Source of the DNA: Myxococcales bacterium
Lineage (GTDB): Bacteria; Myxococcota_A; Polyangia; Polyangiales; Ga0077539
Assembly (NCBI GenBank): GCA_016792845.1
Contig: JAEUKH010000022.1
Location: 124,001 to 188,000, forward strand
DNA: 64,000 nucleotides
Direction of reading: 5' to 3'
Part shown: piece after piece, positions 17,104 to 24,894 of the stretch
Numbering within the stretch: the stretch's first letter is position 1
Layout of the letters: every line of letters starts with the position of its first letter
Position numbers and translations under genes: made by a program
The notes under the pieces: generated by a model
The model's database searches: none
Told to the model about the DNA's origin: nothing
What the model saw: only the letters and a program-made list of their open reading frames with translations

Positions 17104-18513
17104 GTGGCTGTGACCTCAGAAACCCAAAAGCGCATTCACTTCATCTCGCTGGGCTGCCCCAAAAACCGCGTCGACACCGAGGTCATGCTCGGGGTCGCCG
17201 AGGCCGCAGGCTGCAAGCTCGTGCCCGAGCCCGAAGACGCCGACTACGTGGTGGTCAACACCTGCGGCTTCATCGGCCCCGCCAAAGAAGAGAGCATTGA
17301 CACCATCCTCGCGATGGGGCGCCTCAAAGAAGAGGGCTCGCTCGAAAAGCTCGTGGTGGCGGGCTGTCTCTCGCAGCGCTACCCCGACGACCTCGCCCGC
17401 GAGATGCCCGAGGTCGACCACTTTCTCGGGTCGAGCGACATGCTCAAGCTCGGCGACATCCTCCACGGGCGGGGCGAGCGCATCATGGTGGGCAACCCTG
17501 CCCATTACACCCTCCGGGCGACCGACCCGCGGGTGCTCTCGCAGGGGCGCCACAGCGCGTATTTGAAGATCGCCGAGGGGTGCAACCGCACCTGCTCGTT
17601 CTGTGCGATCCCTGCGATCCGAGGCAAGCAACGCAGCCGCGGTATTGACGACGTGGTGGCCGAGGCCGAGCGCCTCATCGCCTCGGGGGTCAAAGAGCTG
17701 AACCTCGTGTCGCAAGACACCATCGCGTACGGGCGCGACCTCGACGGGCGGCCCAAACTCGCCCAGCTCTTGAAGGCCGTGGGCGACCTGCCGGGCCTCC
17801 GCTGGCTCAGGGTGCATTACCTCTACCCCGAGGCCCTCACCGCCGAGCTCGTCGAGGTGCTCGCGCAGCACCCCAAGGTGGTGAAATACGTCGACATGCC
17901 GCTGCAACACGCGAGCGACAAGATGCTCCGTCGCATGAAGCGCGGGCACGGCGGCGATCGGCTCCGTCGGGTGGTCGAGACGGTGCGCGAGAAGATCCCC
18001 GGGGTGGTCTTTCGTACGGCGTTTATCGTCGGGCACCCTGGCGAGACCGACGAAGATTTCACCGAGCTCTGCGAGTTTGTGAAGTGGGCCGAGTTCGACC
18101 GGGTCGGGGTGTTCAAATACTCTGACGAAGAGGGCACCACGAGCGAGACCCAGAGCGAGAAGAACCGGGCCCGCGAGATCAACGCGCGGCACCGCAAGCT
18201 CATGGCCTTGCAGCGCCCCATCTCGCGCCGAAAGAACCGCGCGCTCATCGGCACCCAGCTCGAGGTGCTCGTCGACGGCGCCAGCGACCAGCACGAGTAT
18301 GTGCTCCAGGGGCGCCACGCGGGGCAGGCGCCCGAGATCGACGGCGTGGTGTACCTCTCGGGGGCCGAGGTGCGGCCCGGCGAGATGGTCAAGGTCGAGG
18401 TCACCCAATCGGCCGACTACGACCTGGTCGGTGAGGTGGTGCTCGACGACGGCTCGCTCGCGACGCCCGCGGCCAAGCCGAAGCGTCGGGTGGGGCTCAG
18501 GGTCACCAATTGA
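17104..18513 (+). CDS. rimO: Ribosomal protein S12 methylthiotransferase RimO
   Basis: Radical-SAM methylthiotransferase that adds a methylthio group to an Asp of ribosomal protein S12. Domains in order: N-terminal UPF0004 with cluster cysteines in SLGCPKNRVDTE, NTCGFI and AGCLSQRY; the radical-SAM core with CNRTCSFCAIP (CxxxCxxC); and a C-terminal TRAM domain. CPKNRVD rather than CxxN of MiaB supports RimO. Start choice is uncertain: GTG at 17104 or 17110 gives the family N-terminus, while an in-frame TTG at 17062 would add 14 basic residues. About 469 residues from 17104. Confidence 0.93.
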   Translation: MAVTSETQKRIHFISLGCPKNRVDTEVMLGVAEAAGCKLVPEPEDADYVVVNTCGFIGPAKEESIDTILAMGRLKEEGSLEKLVVAGCLSQRYPDDLAREMPEVDHFLGSSDMLKLGDILHGRGERIMVGNPAHYTLRATDPRVLSQGRHSAYLKIAEGCNRTCSFCAIPAIRGKQRSRGIDDVVAEAERLIASGVKELNLVSQDTIAYGRDLDGRPKLAQLLKAVGDLPGLRWLRVHYLYPEALTAELVEVLAQHPKVVKYVDMPLQHASDKMLRRMKRGHGGDRLRRVVETVREKIPGVVFRTAFIVGHPGETDEDFTELCEFVKWAEFDRVGVFKYSDEEGTTSETQSEKNRAREINARHRKLMALQRPISRRKNRALIGTQLEVLVDGASDQHEYVLQGRHAGQAPEIDGVVYLSGAEVRPGEMVKVEVTQSADYDLVGEVVLDDGSLATPAAKPKRRVGLRVTN

Positions 18514-18532
18514 GGGTCGCTGTGCAGGGCGA

Positions 18533-18561
18533 TTGACGCAGGCCGACGTGTTGTCTAGATA
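18533..18561 (+). promoter_or_regulatory. Candidate sigma-70-type promoter for the ferredoxin gene
   Basis: TTGACG (18533-18538) and TAGATA (18556-18561) are separated by 17 nt in the rimO-ferredoxin gap. The -35 matches consensus at five of six positions, the -10 at three. A start site near 18568 would leave a leader of about 65 nt carrying AGAGGAGA (18613-18620). Confidence 0.5.
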
Positions 18562-18633
18562 CCGGCCTTGGCGCGGTCTTCGTTGCCTGTCTCGCCTCGA
18601 AACCCCGCCTTCAGAGGAGAAGCCAAAGCACCT

Positions 18634-18939
18634 ATGGCCACATACATCACCACCGATTGCATCAACTGCGGCGCCTGCGAGCCCGAGTGCCCGAACGAAG
18701 CCATCAGCGAGGGCGACGACATCTATGTCATCGACCCTGAGCTCTGCACCGAGTGCGTCGGGTTCTACGACCATGAGGCTTGCCAGGCGGTGTGTCCGGT
18801 CGAGTGCTGCCTGCCCGACCCGAACAACCGCGAGAGCGAAGACCTCCTCGCGAAGCGCGCGCTGGTGTTGCATCCGAACGATGCGAAGCTGGCCCAGGCG
18901 GTGGCGAGCAACAACTTCTCCTCGCGCTTCCGTAAGTGA
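18634..18939 (+). CDS. 2[4Fe-4S] ferredoxin, YfhL-like
   Basis: 101 residues, cytoplasmic electron carrier with two [4Fe-4S] clusters. The first motif is Cys9-x2-Cys12-x2-Cys15-x3-Cys19 (CINCGACEPECP). The second is the expanded Cys38-x2-Cys41-x8-Cys50-x3-Cys54, the YfhL/Allochromatium type known for very low and split potentials. ATG at 18634 is chosen because it puts ATYITTDCINC at the N-terminus; the in-frame upstream start at 18568 adds an unrelated stretch over the promoter leader. Partner enzymes are not evident nearby; RimO upstream needs electrons, but a link is only a guess. Confidence 0.92.
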   Translation: MATYITTDCINCGACEPECPNEAISEGDDIYVIDPELCTECVGFYDHEACQAVCPVECCLPDPNNRESEDLLAKRALVLHPNDAKLAQAVASNNFSSRFRK

Positions 18940-18948
18940 GCTGAGGTG

Positions 18949-19755
18949 ATGGGTGCGCGGGCTGTGACAGGGCCCCTGCGCCCATGGGGTGTCGTACCGC
19001 TGGTGCTGATGGGCTGCGCGACGGCGTCGCCGATGCTCGCGCCGGCCAGGGTTTTGCGCTCGAACAAGCTTGAGCTCGATGTAGGCTCGGCCTACCAGGC
19101 GCCCGCCCTCGCCCCGGCGCTGACCCAATCACGGGGCGCCACCGCCACCGACGAAGATCGCCTCCGGGCCGCGGCCTTGTTCGGCGTGACACCGCCGGGG
19201 GTGGTGCCGTACGTGGCCGGGCGCACGGGCTTCGGCGACCGCAACGAGGGCTCCATCGCGCTCATCGGTCGGGTGCTCCGCATCGGCGCGCGTCGCGAGT
19301 TCGTGCGTCGCGGCGATTTCTCGCTCACGTCAGGGCTCAACGCGCGGCTGGCCTTTCTCTCGGGCGACCCTGCCGGGGCGGTGCCTCGGGTCGAGGTGAT
19401 CGAGTCACGGCTCTACGGCGGCGAGGCCACGCTTCAGGTCGGCATCACCCGACAAGACATCTATCAGCTCTGGGCGGGGGTGCGGGCCGGGTACCTCTAC
19501 GGCGACTCTCAGCTCGCCTTGGGCTCGAACACGGGCAGCACGGTGCCCTACGCCTTCGCGTCGCATCGCATCGAGCTCGGGGCCAACGCGGGCCTTCGGG
19601 TGGGCTTCGGCCGCATCGCCGTGGCCGCCGAGGTCGAGCTCGGGTACGCCCTCGGCTTCGCCTCCGCCGCGCCGACGAACGGCGACACCGTGCGGACGGG
19701 CTCGGCCCATGTGCTGACCGTGGTGCCCGCGGGGGCCGTCAGCTACCGATTCTGA
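18949..19755 (+). CDS. Outer-membrane-type lipoprotein, unknown function
   Basis: 268 residues. The N-terminus has a basic stretch, a hydrophobic core and a lipobox VLMGC, so it is likely a lipoprotein cut before that Cys. The rest alternates polar and hydrophobic residues with many Gly and aromatic turns (GVRAGYLYGDSQLALGSN; VEVIESRLYGGEATLQVGI) and ends in SYRF, the aromatic C-terminus expected of outer-membrane beta-barrels. GTG at 18946 immediately before the ATG is an alternative start. Convergent overlap of 13 bp with the next gene. Family not recognised. Confidence 0.75.
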   Translation: MGARAVTGPLRPWGVVPLVLMGCATASPMLAPARVLRSNKLELDVGSAYQAPALAPALTQSRGATATDEDRLRAAALFGVTPPGVVPYVAGRTGFGDRNEGSIALIGRVLRIGARREFVRRGDFSLTSGLNARLAFLSGDPAGAVPRVEVIESRLYGGEATLQVGITRQDIYQLWAGVRAGYLYGDSQLALGSNTGSTVPYAFASHRIELGANAGLRVGFGRIAVAAEVELGYALGFASAAPTNGDTVRTGSAHVLTVVPAGAVSYRF

Positions 19756-20594
19756 GCGTCGAGGCTTTGCAGCGCCCGCACCCGCGTGCCGAAGCGCGCC
19801 GCGAGGGGCCCAGCCAAGGGGCGGGTGCCGAGGTCGATCGTCGCGCGCTGCGTGAGATGGCAGGGGCGATGGCCGCTGTGGGCGACAAAATCGAGGGTGA
19901 CCTCGGCCCAGACCTGGGTGTTCGGCCGTACGAGCAAGAGGTGCCCCGTGCGGCGACGCCCCTGAAAGGCGTCAGTCTCGGGGGTGAGCGAGGCGAAGAG
20001 CGCGTAGGCCACGGGCGCCCGGGCGCGGTACTCGGCCTCGGTGGGGGCGATCTCGGTGCTCTGAGAACTTCTGACGAAAACGAAAATTTGTAGAAATGGG
20101 ATGGTGCCGAGGGTCAAGAGTTCGCCGACCCCCGCGGCGAGGCCGCCGAGGCTGCCTGAGGCCGCGTTGAGGCGCTCGGCCGCGGTGGGTCCGAGGGTCT
20201 CGCGGCGGTAGCCCGGGAGCGGCTCCCCCGTGATCCCCGCCAGGGCAGGAAGCTCAAGCGGCACCTCGCGGGCGCCGCGAAAGGTCACCCTGAAGGCGAG
20301 GTCGACGCTGTGGGGGCGCGTCCAGGTGGTGACCTGCACCATCTCGTAGGTGTCAGCGAGGCGCTGTCCCTCGGGGCCGAAGGGGCCAAGCTGTTCTCGG
20401 GTGAAGGCCGAGACGTGAATCGAAGGTTCGAGGTCGTCGACGAGCATCGCGCGCACCCGGTCTCGCGCGGCCTCGGGGGCGCCGTCGAGGGTGGCCGCGC
20501 AGAGCGCCTCGCTGTGGTTGTGCTGCGCCACGAGGTTCGACAGCGTCGGGGCGCACCCCAGGCCGACCAGGGCCACGATGCCGAGGGCCCTCAC
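19743..20594 (-). CDS. Putative lipoprotein, unknown
   Basis: 283 residues. The GTG at 20594 overlaps the stop of the upstream minus-strand gene (GTGA, 20591-20594) and gives MRALGIVALVGLGCAPT, a classical signal with lipobox VGLGC. A longer in-frame reading to 21248 only overlays the neighbouring gene in another frame. The mature part carries HNHSEALCAATLDG, a Gly/Leu-rich, possibly membrane-associated stretch (GSLGGLAAGVGELLTLGTIP) and a beta-rich C-terminal half. No family recognised. Probably co-expressed with the barrel-like gene at 20591. Confidence 0.72.
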   Translation of the reverse strand: MRALGIVALVGLGCAPTLSNLVAQHNHSEALCAATLDGAPEAARDRVRAMLVDDLEPSIHVSAFTREQLGPFGPEGQRLADTYEMVQVTTWTRPHSVDLAFRVTFRGAREVPLELPALAGITGEPLPGYRRETLGPTAAERLNAASGSLGGLAAGVGELLTLGTIPFLQIFVFVRSSQSTEIAPTEAEYRARAPVAYALFASLTPETDAFQGRRRTGHLLLVRPNTQVWAEVTLDFVAHSGHRPCHLTQRATIDLGTRPLAGPLAARFGTRVRALQSLDAQNR

Positions 20595-21217
20595 TCGAAC
20601 ACCGCCGCCGCGAGGAGCCCCAAATCGACCCCCAGGCTCAGCCGCAGCTCGTGCACCCCCGGGCCCGGCAGGTGCTGATACCCCAACTCTAGCGAGAACC
20701 CGTTCTCGGCCATGCGCGCGAGGGCGCTCAGCCGCCAACCCCAGACCCCGAGGCCGGCGTCGTACACCGCCCGGGCGCTCAGCATCTCTTGCCGGGTGTC
20801 GAGCCGAACGCCGCGGGCGAGGCCCAACCCGAGCGAGACCTGATCTTCGCTGCCCGGGCTGCGCCATGTGTAGCCCGCCACGGGCACGAGCCCCCATTGC
20901 CGCTCTCCGCGGTGGAGCCCAACCGCAAAGCCGAGGTCGAGGTCGAACACAAAGCCCGCCGCCGCGCCGGGCCCCGCGAAGCGCGCCGAGAACCCCGGGC
21001 CCAAGCGCAGCGTAAACCATCGCCACGGCTTCGCGCCCACGTACCAGCTGTCGGTGGTGACGCGCACCCGCTCGCGCCACGGTGGGGCCTCGGGCAGCGG
21101 GGTGTCGATGCGCAGCGGCACCGTCACGGGGCGCTCGGCTGGGGCGCGGCTCACCTGGCCTCGGCCCGCTCCCGGCCGTAGCAAGAGCGCCAACCCCAGC
21201 ACCCCCGCGTGACGCAC
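20591..21217 (-). CDS. Putative secreted beta-barrel-like protein
   Basis: 208 residues from the GTG at 21217, which yields a signal-like start (MRHAGVLGLALLLRPGAGRG). The in-frame GTG at 21280 is possible but would extend into the AT-rich promoter region. The body has repeated amphipathic strands (VTTDSWYVGAKPWRWFTLRL; AAGFVFDLDLGFAVGLHRG; LSLGLGLARGVRL), suggesting an outer-membrane barrel of about 10-12 strands. It is translationally coupled to the lipoprotein at 19743-20594, so the pair may form one envelope complex. Function unknown. Confidence 0.68.
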   Translation of the reverse strand: MRHAGVLGLALLLRPGAGRGQVSRAPAERPVTVPLRIDTPLPEAPPWRERVRVTTDSWYVGAKPWRWFTLRLGPGFSARFAGPGAAAGFVFDLDLGFAVGLHRGERQWGLVPVAGYTWRSPGSEDQVSLGLGLARGVRLDTRQEMLSARAVYDAGLGVWGWRLSALARMAENGFSLELGYQHLPGPGVHELRLSLGVDLGLLAAAVFE

Positions 21218-21278
21218 CCGAGGGCGCGCCCGCACACCGCGGCAGCATCTCTGAAGTTTAGATTGATAGGCGTGTCGC

Positions 21279-21291
21279 ACTTTGACAAAGT
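21279..21291. promoter_or_regulatory. Short palindrome in AT-rich upstream region
   Basis: ACTTTG-A-CAAAGT (21279-21291) is a perfect palindrome in the only AT-rich stretch of this neighbourhood, between two genes on the minus strand. It lies about 65 bp upstream of the barrel-like gene and could be an operator or part of its promoter. Seen directly; function is inference. Confidence 0.3.
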
Positions 21292-21374
21292 TAAAAATGT
21301 GTGCTGTGGCGTTCGCGTCGTGCCGAGGCTCGACGATACACCACCAAACCGCGGCGATGACGAGCGGGCGAGGC

Positions 21375-22952
21375 CTAGCGGGCGGGGTTGACGCCGCGCG
21401 CCACGCCGAGCTTCTTCATGCGTGATTGGAGGGTGCTGGGCTTCATGCCCAGGATTTCGGCCGCGCCGCCCGCGCCGTAGAGCTTGCCTTGGGTGTGGGC
21501 GAGCACCGCGCGAATGTGCTCTCGCTCGGCCTCTTCGAGGGTCACCAAGGGAGAGAGCGCTTGCTCTGAGACGACAGTCGGGGCGCTCAAGAGGGCATGA
21601 ACGGGCCCCGTCGGGAGGTCGATGAGCTCGGGGCCGATGCTCTGACCGGGCGCGAGGATCATCGCGCGTTCGAGGACGTTTCCGAGCTCGCGGATGTTGC
21701 CGGGCCAAGGGTACTGACGGAGCCTCGCGAGGGCCTCGGGGGTGACCCTCATGCCCCGGCGGCCGGTGCGCCGCGCCTGGTCGTCGACGAGCCCCCGGCA
21801 CAAGGTCTCTAGGTCTTCGAACCGCTCTCGCAACGCCGGAATAACCAACGGAAACACATTCAGGCGGTAGTACAGATCGGCCCGAAACCGCCCCCGCGCC
21901 ACGGCCTCTTCGAGGTTGACGTGGGTCGACGCCAACACCCGCACGTCGACCTTGAGCGTGCGGTCGCTGCCCACCGACTCGAAGGTGCCCTCTTGAAGCA
22001 CCCGCAAGAGCTTGGCCTGAAGCTCCAGCGGGAGCTCGCCGATCTCGTCGAGAAGAATGGTGCCCCCGTTGGCGGTCTGAAAGCGCCCCGCGCGGTCGCG
22101 GGTCGCGCCGGTGAAGCCGCCCCGCACATGCCCGAAGAGCTCGCTCTCAAGGAGCCCCGCGGGGATGGCCGCGCAGTTCATCTTGACGAAGGGCCCGTCG
22201 CGGCGCTGAGACCACTCGTGGAGGGCCCGGGCGAGGCGCTCTTTGCCCGTGCCGGTCTCGCCGAGGATCAACACCGCCGTGTCGGTAGGCGCCACCTGCC
22301 TGGCCCGCCGGGCGACGTCTTTCATCTTGGGCGCGCGGCTCTCTTCGAACACCCCGGGCGAGTCGCCGACCATGTCGTGTTCGAGCAACCGAACCTGCTC
22401 TTGCCGCTGGTCGCGCAGGCGTTCGAGCAACCGCCGCTGCTCTGCATTGACCAGGGCCAGGGCCAGCATCTGCGCGTACACCTCGACCAGATCAACAACC
22501 TGCTGCGGAAAGACCTCACACTTCGAGCGATCGAGGGTGAGCACCCCGTACGCGCGATCGCCCGCGACGAGGGGCACCACCATGCACGCGTGCCCGTCGA
22601 CCAGATCGACCACCCCCGCGAACGGGTCGCCGTCGCCGTGCGCATGATCGGCCTCGGTGAAGGCCCGCGCGTGCCGGGTCTCGATCACCTCGCGCACCGT
22701 CGGAAACTGCGCCAACGCGATGCGATGCGCCCGCACCCGGTCGTCGGCGAGGCGACCCCGCGCGGCCCGCACCACCAAGGTCGTGCCGTCGAGCTCGAAC
22801 AGCGTCGCCAAATCGTAGGGCGCCAGCCGACCCAACCAGTCGAGCCCCTTGCGCACCAGGTCTTCGAGCCCCTCGTCGGTGCTCGCAAGCTGCGCCAAAC
22901 CCCTGAGGTCGCGGGTCAAATCAAGCGCCGGGAGGCGCGTCAGCTCCGTCAT
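21375..22952 (-). CDS. Sigma-54-dependent activator, GAF-AAA+-HTH (NorR/FhlA-like)
   Basis: 525 residues. The N-terminal GAF sensor (about 25-170; HACMVVPLVAGDRAYGVLTLD) is followed by a sigma-54 AAA+ domain (about 205-430) with Walker A GETGTGKE, the sigma-54 contact loop as GGFTGA (usual GAFTGA), Walker B GGTILLDEIGELP and arginine-finger region FRADLYYRL. A Fis-type HTH ends the protein (GAAEILGMKPSTLQSRMKKLG). It is divergent from ahpC; the shared 212-bp region has tandem palindromes and a -24/-12 promoter, so it most likely activates ahpC-ahpD-dps. What the GAF domain senses (peroxide, NO, a small molecule) cannot be read. Confidence 0.93.
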   Translation of the reverse strand: MTELTRLPALDLTRDLRGLAQLASTDEGLEDLVRKGLDWLGRLAPYDLATLFELDGTTLVVRAARGRLADDRVRAHRIALAQFPTVREVIETRHARAFTEADHAHGDGDPFAGVVDLVDGHACMVVPLVAGDRAYGVLTLDRSKCEVFPQQVVDLVEVYAQMLALALVNAEQRRLLERLRDQRQEQVRLLEHDMVGDSPGVFEESRAPKMKDVARRARQVAPTDTAVLILGETGTGKERLARALHEWSQRRDGPFVKMNCAAIPAGLLESELFGHVRGGFTGATRDRAGRFQTANGGTILLDEIGELPLELQAKLLRVLQEGTFESVGSDRTLKVDVRVLASTHVNLEEAVARGRFRADLYYRLNVFPLVIPALRERFEDLETLCRGLVDDQARRTGRRGMRVTPEALARLRQYPWPGNIRELGNVLERAMILAPGQSIGPELIDLPTGPVHALLSAPTVVSEQALSPLVTLEEAEREHIRAVLAHTQGKLYGAGGAAEILGMKPSTLQSRMKKLGVARGVNPAR

Positions 22953-22997
22953 CGCCCGCCCAGCATTGGGGCCGTCGGCACCGAAATACCAGTGGGC

Positions 22998-23034
22998 GAC
23001 ACCGACATTTCGGTGTCACCGACATTTCGGTGTC
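22998..23034. promoter_or_regulatory. Tandem palindromic operator, probable activator binding sites
   Basis: The 17-mer ACCGACATTTCGGTGTC occurs twice back to back (23001-23017 and 23018-23034). Each copy centres on a palindrome: GACACCGA-CATT-TCGGTGTC is perfect in the first (22998-23017) and CACCGA-CATT-TCGGTG is perfect in the second. A related half-site CACCGAAAT lies just upstream near 22979. The sites are 55-90 bp upstream of the sigma-54 promoter, the normal place for enhancer sites of an AAA+ activator. Confidence 0.65.
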
Positions 23035-23088
23035 GCGTCGATGTGACAGAATCGTTTGATTTGTGGGCAAAAGAGCTTCGTGATTGGG

Positions 23089-23105
23089 TTGGCCTGGAAG
23101 ATGCG
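23089..23105 (+). promoter_or_regulatory. Candidate sigma-54 (-24/-12) promoter of ahpC
   Basis: TTGGCCTGGAAGATGCG has GG at 23091-23092 and GC at 23103-23104 with exactly 10 nt between, the invariant geometry of sigma-54 promoters (consensus TTGGCAC-N5-TTGC). Transcription would start near 23116, giving a leader of about 49 nt to the ahpC ATG. The match to consensus is moderate outside the GG and GC. Confidence 0.6.
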
Positions 23106-23164
23106 ATAGGCCCACGGCAGCGGTCACCGAGCGGGTGGCCGCGAGAACCCACAAGGAGTCTTCG

Positions 23165-23701
23165 ATGTTGACTGTTGGTGACCGTCTCCCGTCGTTTTCG
23201 CTTCAGGCTGCGGTGTCGCTCGAGAAGGGCAAAGAGTTTACGCAGATTACCGACAAGAGCTACGAGGGTAAGTGGCTCGTGCTCTTTGCGTGGCCGATGG
23301 ATTTCACCTTCATCTGCCCGACCGAGATCGCGGAGTTCGGCAAGAACAACAAGAACTTCTCTGACCGCGACGCGCAGGTCCTCGGGTTCAGCACCGACTC
23401 GCACTTTGTGCACCACGCGTGGCGCACGCACCACGAAGACCTCCGCGGTCTGCCCTTCCCGATGCTCGCCGATGTGAAGCACGAGCTGTCGAACGGCCTC
23501 GGGATCCTGCACAAGACCGACGGCGTGTGCCTCCGCGCGACCTTCATCGTTGACCCCCAGGGCGTGATCCGCTGGGCCTCGGTGAACGACCTCTCGGTGG
23601 GCCGCTCGGTGCCCGAGGTGCTCCGCGTGCTCGACGCCCTTCAGACCGACGAGCTCTGCCCCTGCAACTGGCAGAAGGGCGACGCGGTGCTCAAGCCCTG
23701 A
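23165..23701 (+). CDS. ahpC: Alkyl hydroperoxide reductase C (2-Cys peroxiredoxin)
   Basis: 178 residues. Thiol peroxidase that reduces hydrogen and organic peroxides. The peroxidatic Cys51 is in DFTFICPTEIAEF; the resolving Cys165, with a third Cys167, is in DELCPCNWQKGD. The pattern of three cysteines and the overall wording match the actinobacterial AhpC that is recycled by AhpD, and ahpD is indeed next. ATG at 23165 follows AAGGAG (23152-23157); upstream in-frame codons to 23084 run into the promoter and are rejected. Confidence 0.95.
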   Translation: MLTVGDRLPSFSLQAAVSLEKGKEFTQITDKSYEGKWLVLFAWPMDFTFICPTEIAEFGKNNKNFSDRDAQVLGFSTDSHFVHHAWRTHHEDLRGLPFPMLADVKHELSNGLGILHKTDGVCLRATFIVDPQGVIRWASVNDLSVGRSVPEVLRVLDALQTDELCPCNWQKGDAVLKP

Positions 23702-23835
23702 GCCCGCCCATCGCCGCCGCAGGCGCCCCGCAACCGCGTCTGCGGCGACGGTGAACCCTCTCCTCTGTCTCTCTCTCCTCGAACCCCAAACACCCACACC
23801 GCACGGCCCATGCGGCCGAAGCCCGAGGATCCGTC

Positions 23836-24360
23836 ATGTCGATTACGCTCGAAGCCCTTCAAGATCAGCTCCCCGATGCGGCCCGCGACCTCAAGTTGAA
23901 CCTCCAGGCTGTGTTGGGCGAGGGCGCGCTGAGCGCCTCCCAGAAGTGGGGCACCGCGGTGGCCTCGGCCTATGCGGCCCGCAACCCGCTCTTGCGCGAC
24001 ACCGTGCTGGCCGCCGCCCGCGCCGCAGGCACCGACGAGAACACCCTCGAAGACGCCCGCGCGGCCGCCGCGCTCATGGCCATGAACAACGTGTTTTACC
24101 GCTTTCGCCACATGATCGGCAAAGAGGCGTACCAGACCAAGCCCGCCCGGCTGCGCATGAACCGCATCGCCAAGCCCCTCGCGAGCAAGGTCGATTTCGA
24201 GCTCTATTGCCTCGCCGTGAGCGCCATCAACGGCTGCGAGGCGTGCGTGCGCTCGCACGAAGACGTGGTGATCAAGGGCGGGCTCAACGAAGACCATGTA
24301 CAAGACGCGGTGCGCATCGCCTCGGTGATGCACGGTGTCGCGGTGGCCCTCGAGAGCTGA
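23836..24360 (+). CDS. ahpD: Alkyl hydroperoxidase AhpD
   Basis: 174 residues. AhpD recycles oxidised AhpC through a CxxC disulfide and lipoyl-protein electrons. Cys134 and Cys137 (INGCEACVRSHED) with the nearby His141 form the active site; helices such as MAMNNVFYRFRHMIG are typical of the family. It lies 134 nt after ahpC; the gap has no gene. Together with dps it forms a compact peroxide-defence set. Confidence 0.95.
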   Translation: MSITLEALQDQLPDAARDLKLNLQAVLGEGALSASQKWGTAVASAYAARNPLLRDTVLAAARAAGTDENTLEDARAAAALMAMNNVFYRFRHMIGKEAYQTKPARLRMNRIAKPLASKVDFELYCLAVSAINGCEACVRSHEDVVIKGGLNEDHVQDAVRIASVMHGVAVALES

Positions 24361-24402
24361 GCGACGTTTCGGTAGAGCGCAAACATAAGAGGAGCCACGA
24401 CC

Positions 24403-24894
24403 ATGAGCGACCAGCCCCGGATGCACGACACCAAGAATGACATGAGCCTTGAGACGCGCCGCGAGATGGCCGCACTCCTCGACGCCACCCTCGCCACGAC
24501 GCTCGACCTCTACGGTCACGCCAAGCAAGCGCATTGGAATGTGAAGGGCCCGAATTTCCTCACCCTCCATGAGCTCTTTGACAGCGTGGCCAGCAACGCG
24601 CTCGCATGGTCAGACGACCTCGCCGAGCGCAACGTGACGCTCGGGGGCACCGCCCACGGGGTGGCCGCCCTGGTGGCCAAACGCTCGAAATTGCCGAACT
24701 ATCCGGTCGAGGCCCAGAACGCCGCGGTGCACGTCGAGGCGGTGGCCACGGCCCTCGCGACGCTGGCCGCGCTCGTTCGCGGCGCCATCGAATCGGCCGA
24801 CCGCGCGGGCGACAAGGGCACCAGCGACCTCTTCACGGGTATCAGCCGCGCGGTTGACAAAGACCTGTGGTTCGTTGAATCGCATCGCGGGTGA
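24403..24894 (+). CDS. dps: Dps family DNA-binding / ferritin-like protein
   Basis: 163 residues. Dps dodecamers oxidise Fe(II) with peroxide, store the iron and may coat DNA. The inter-subunit ferroxidase site is visible in YGHAKQAHWNVKGPNFLTLHELFD (key His, Asp and Glu residues within it), and the C-terminal helix has DLFTGISRAVDKDLWFVESH. A good Shine-Dalgarno AAGAGGAG (24387-24394) precedes the ATG. Its stop overlaps the next gene's GTG (GTGA, 24891-24894), which links the lipoprotein downstream to this stress cluster at least translationally. Confidence 0.95.
   Translation: MSDQPRMHDTKNDMSLETRREMAALLDATLATTLDLYGHAKQAHWNVKGPNFLTLHELFDSVASNALAWSDDLAERNVTLGGTAHGVAALVAKRSKLPNYPVEAQNAAVHVEAVATALATLAALVRGAIESADRAGDKGTSDLFTGISRAVDKDLWFVESHRG

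Noticed and set aside
17116..19128. 670-residue open frame on the minus strand over rimO and the ferredoxin gene
   Set aside because: It is antisense to two clearly identified genes and its protein is His/Arg/Asp-rich with no family match, a usual by-product of very high GC at third positions.
21281..21310. TTGACA at 21281 as a plus-strand promoter
   Set aside because: There is no acceptable -10 at 16-18 nt and no plus-strand gene follows; the hexamer is part of the palindrome at 21279-21291.
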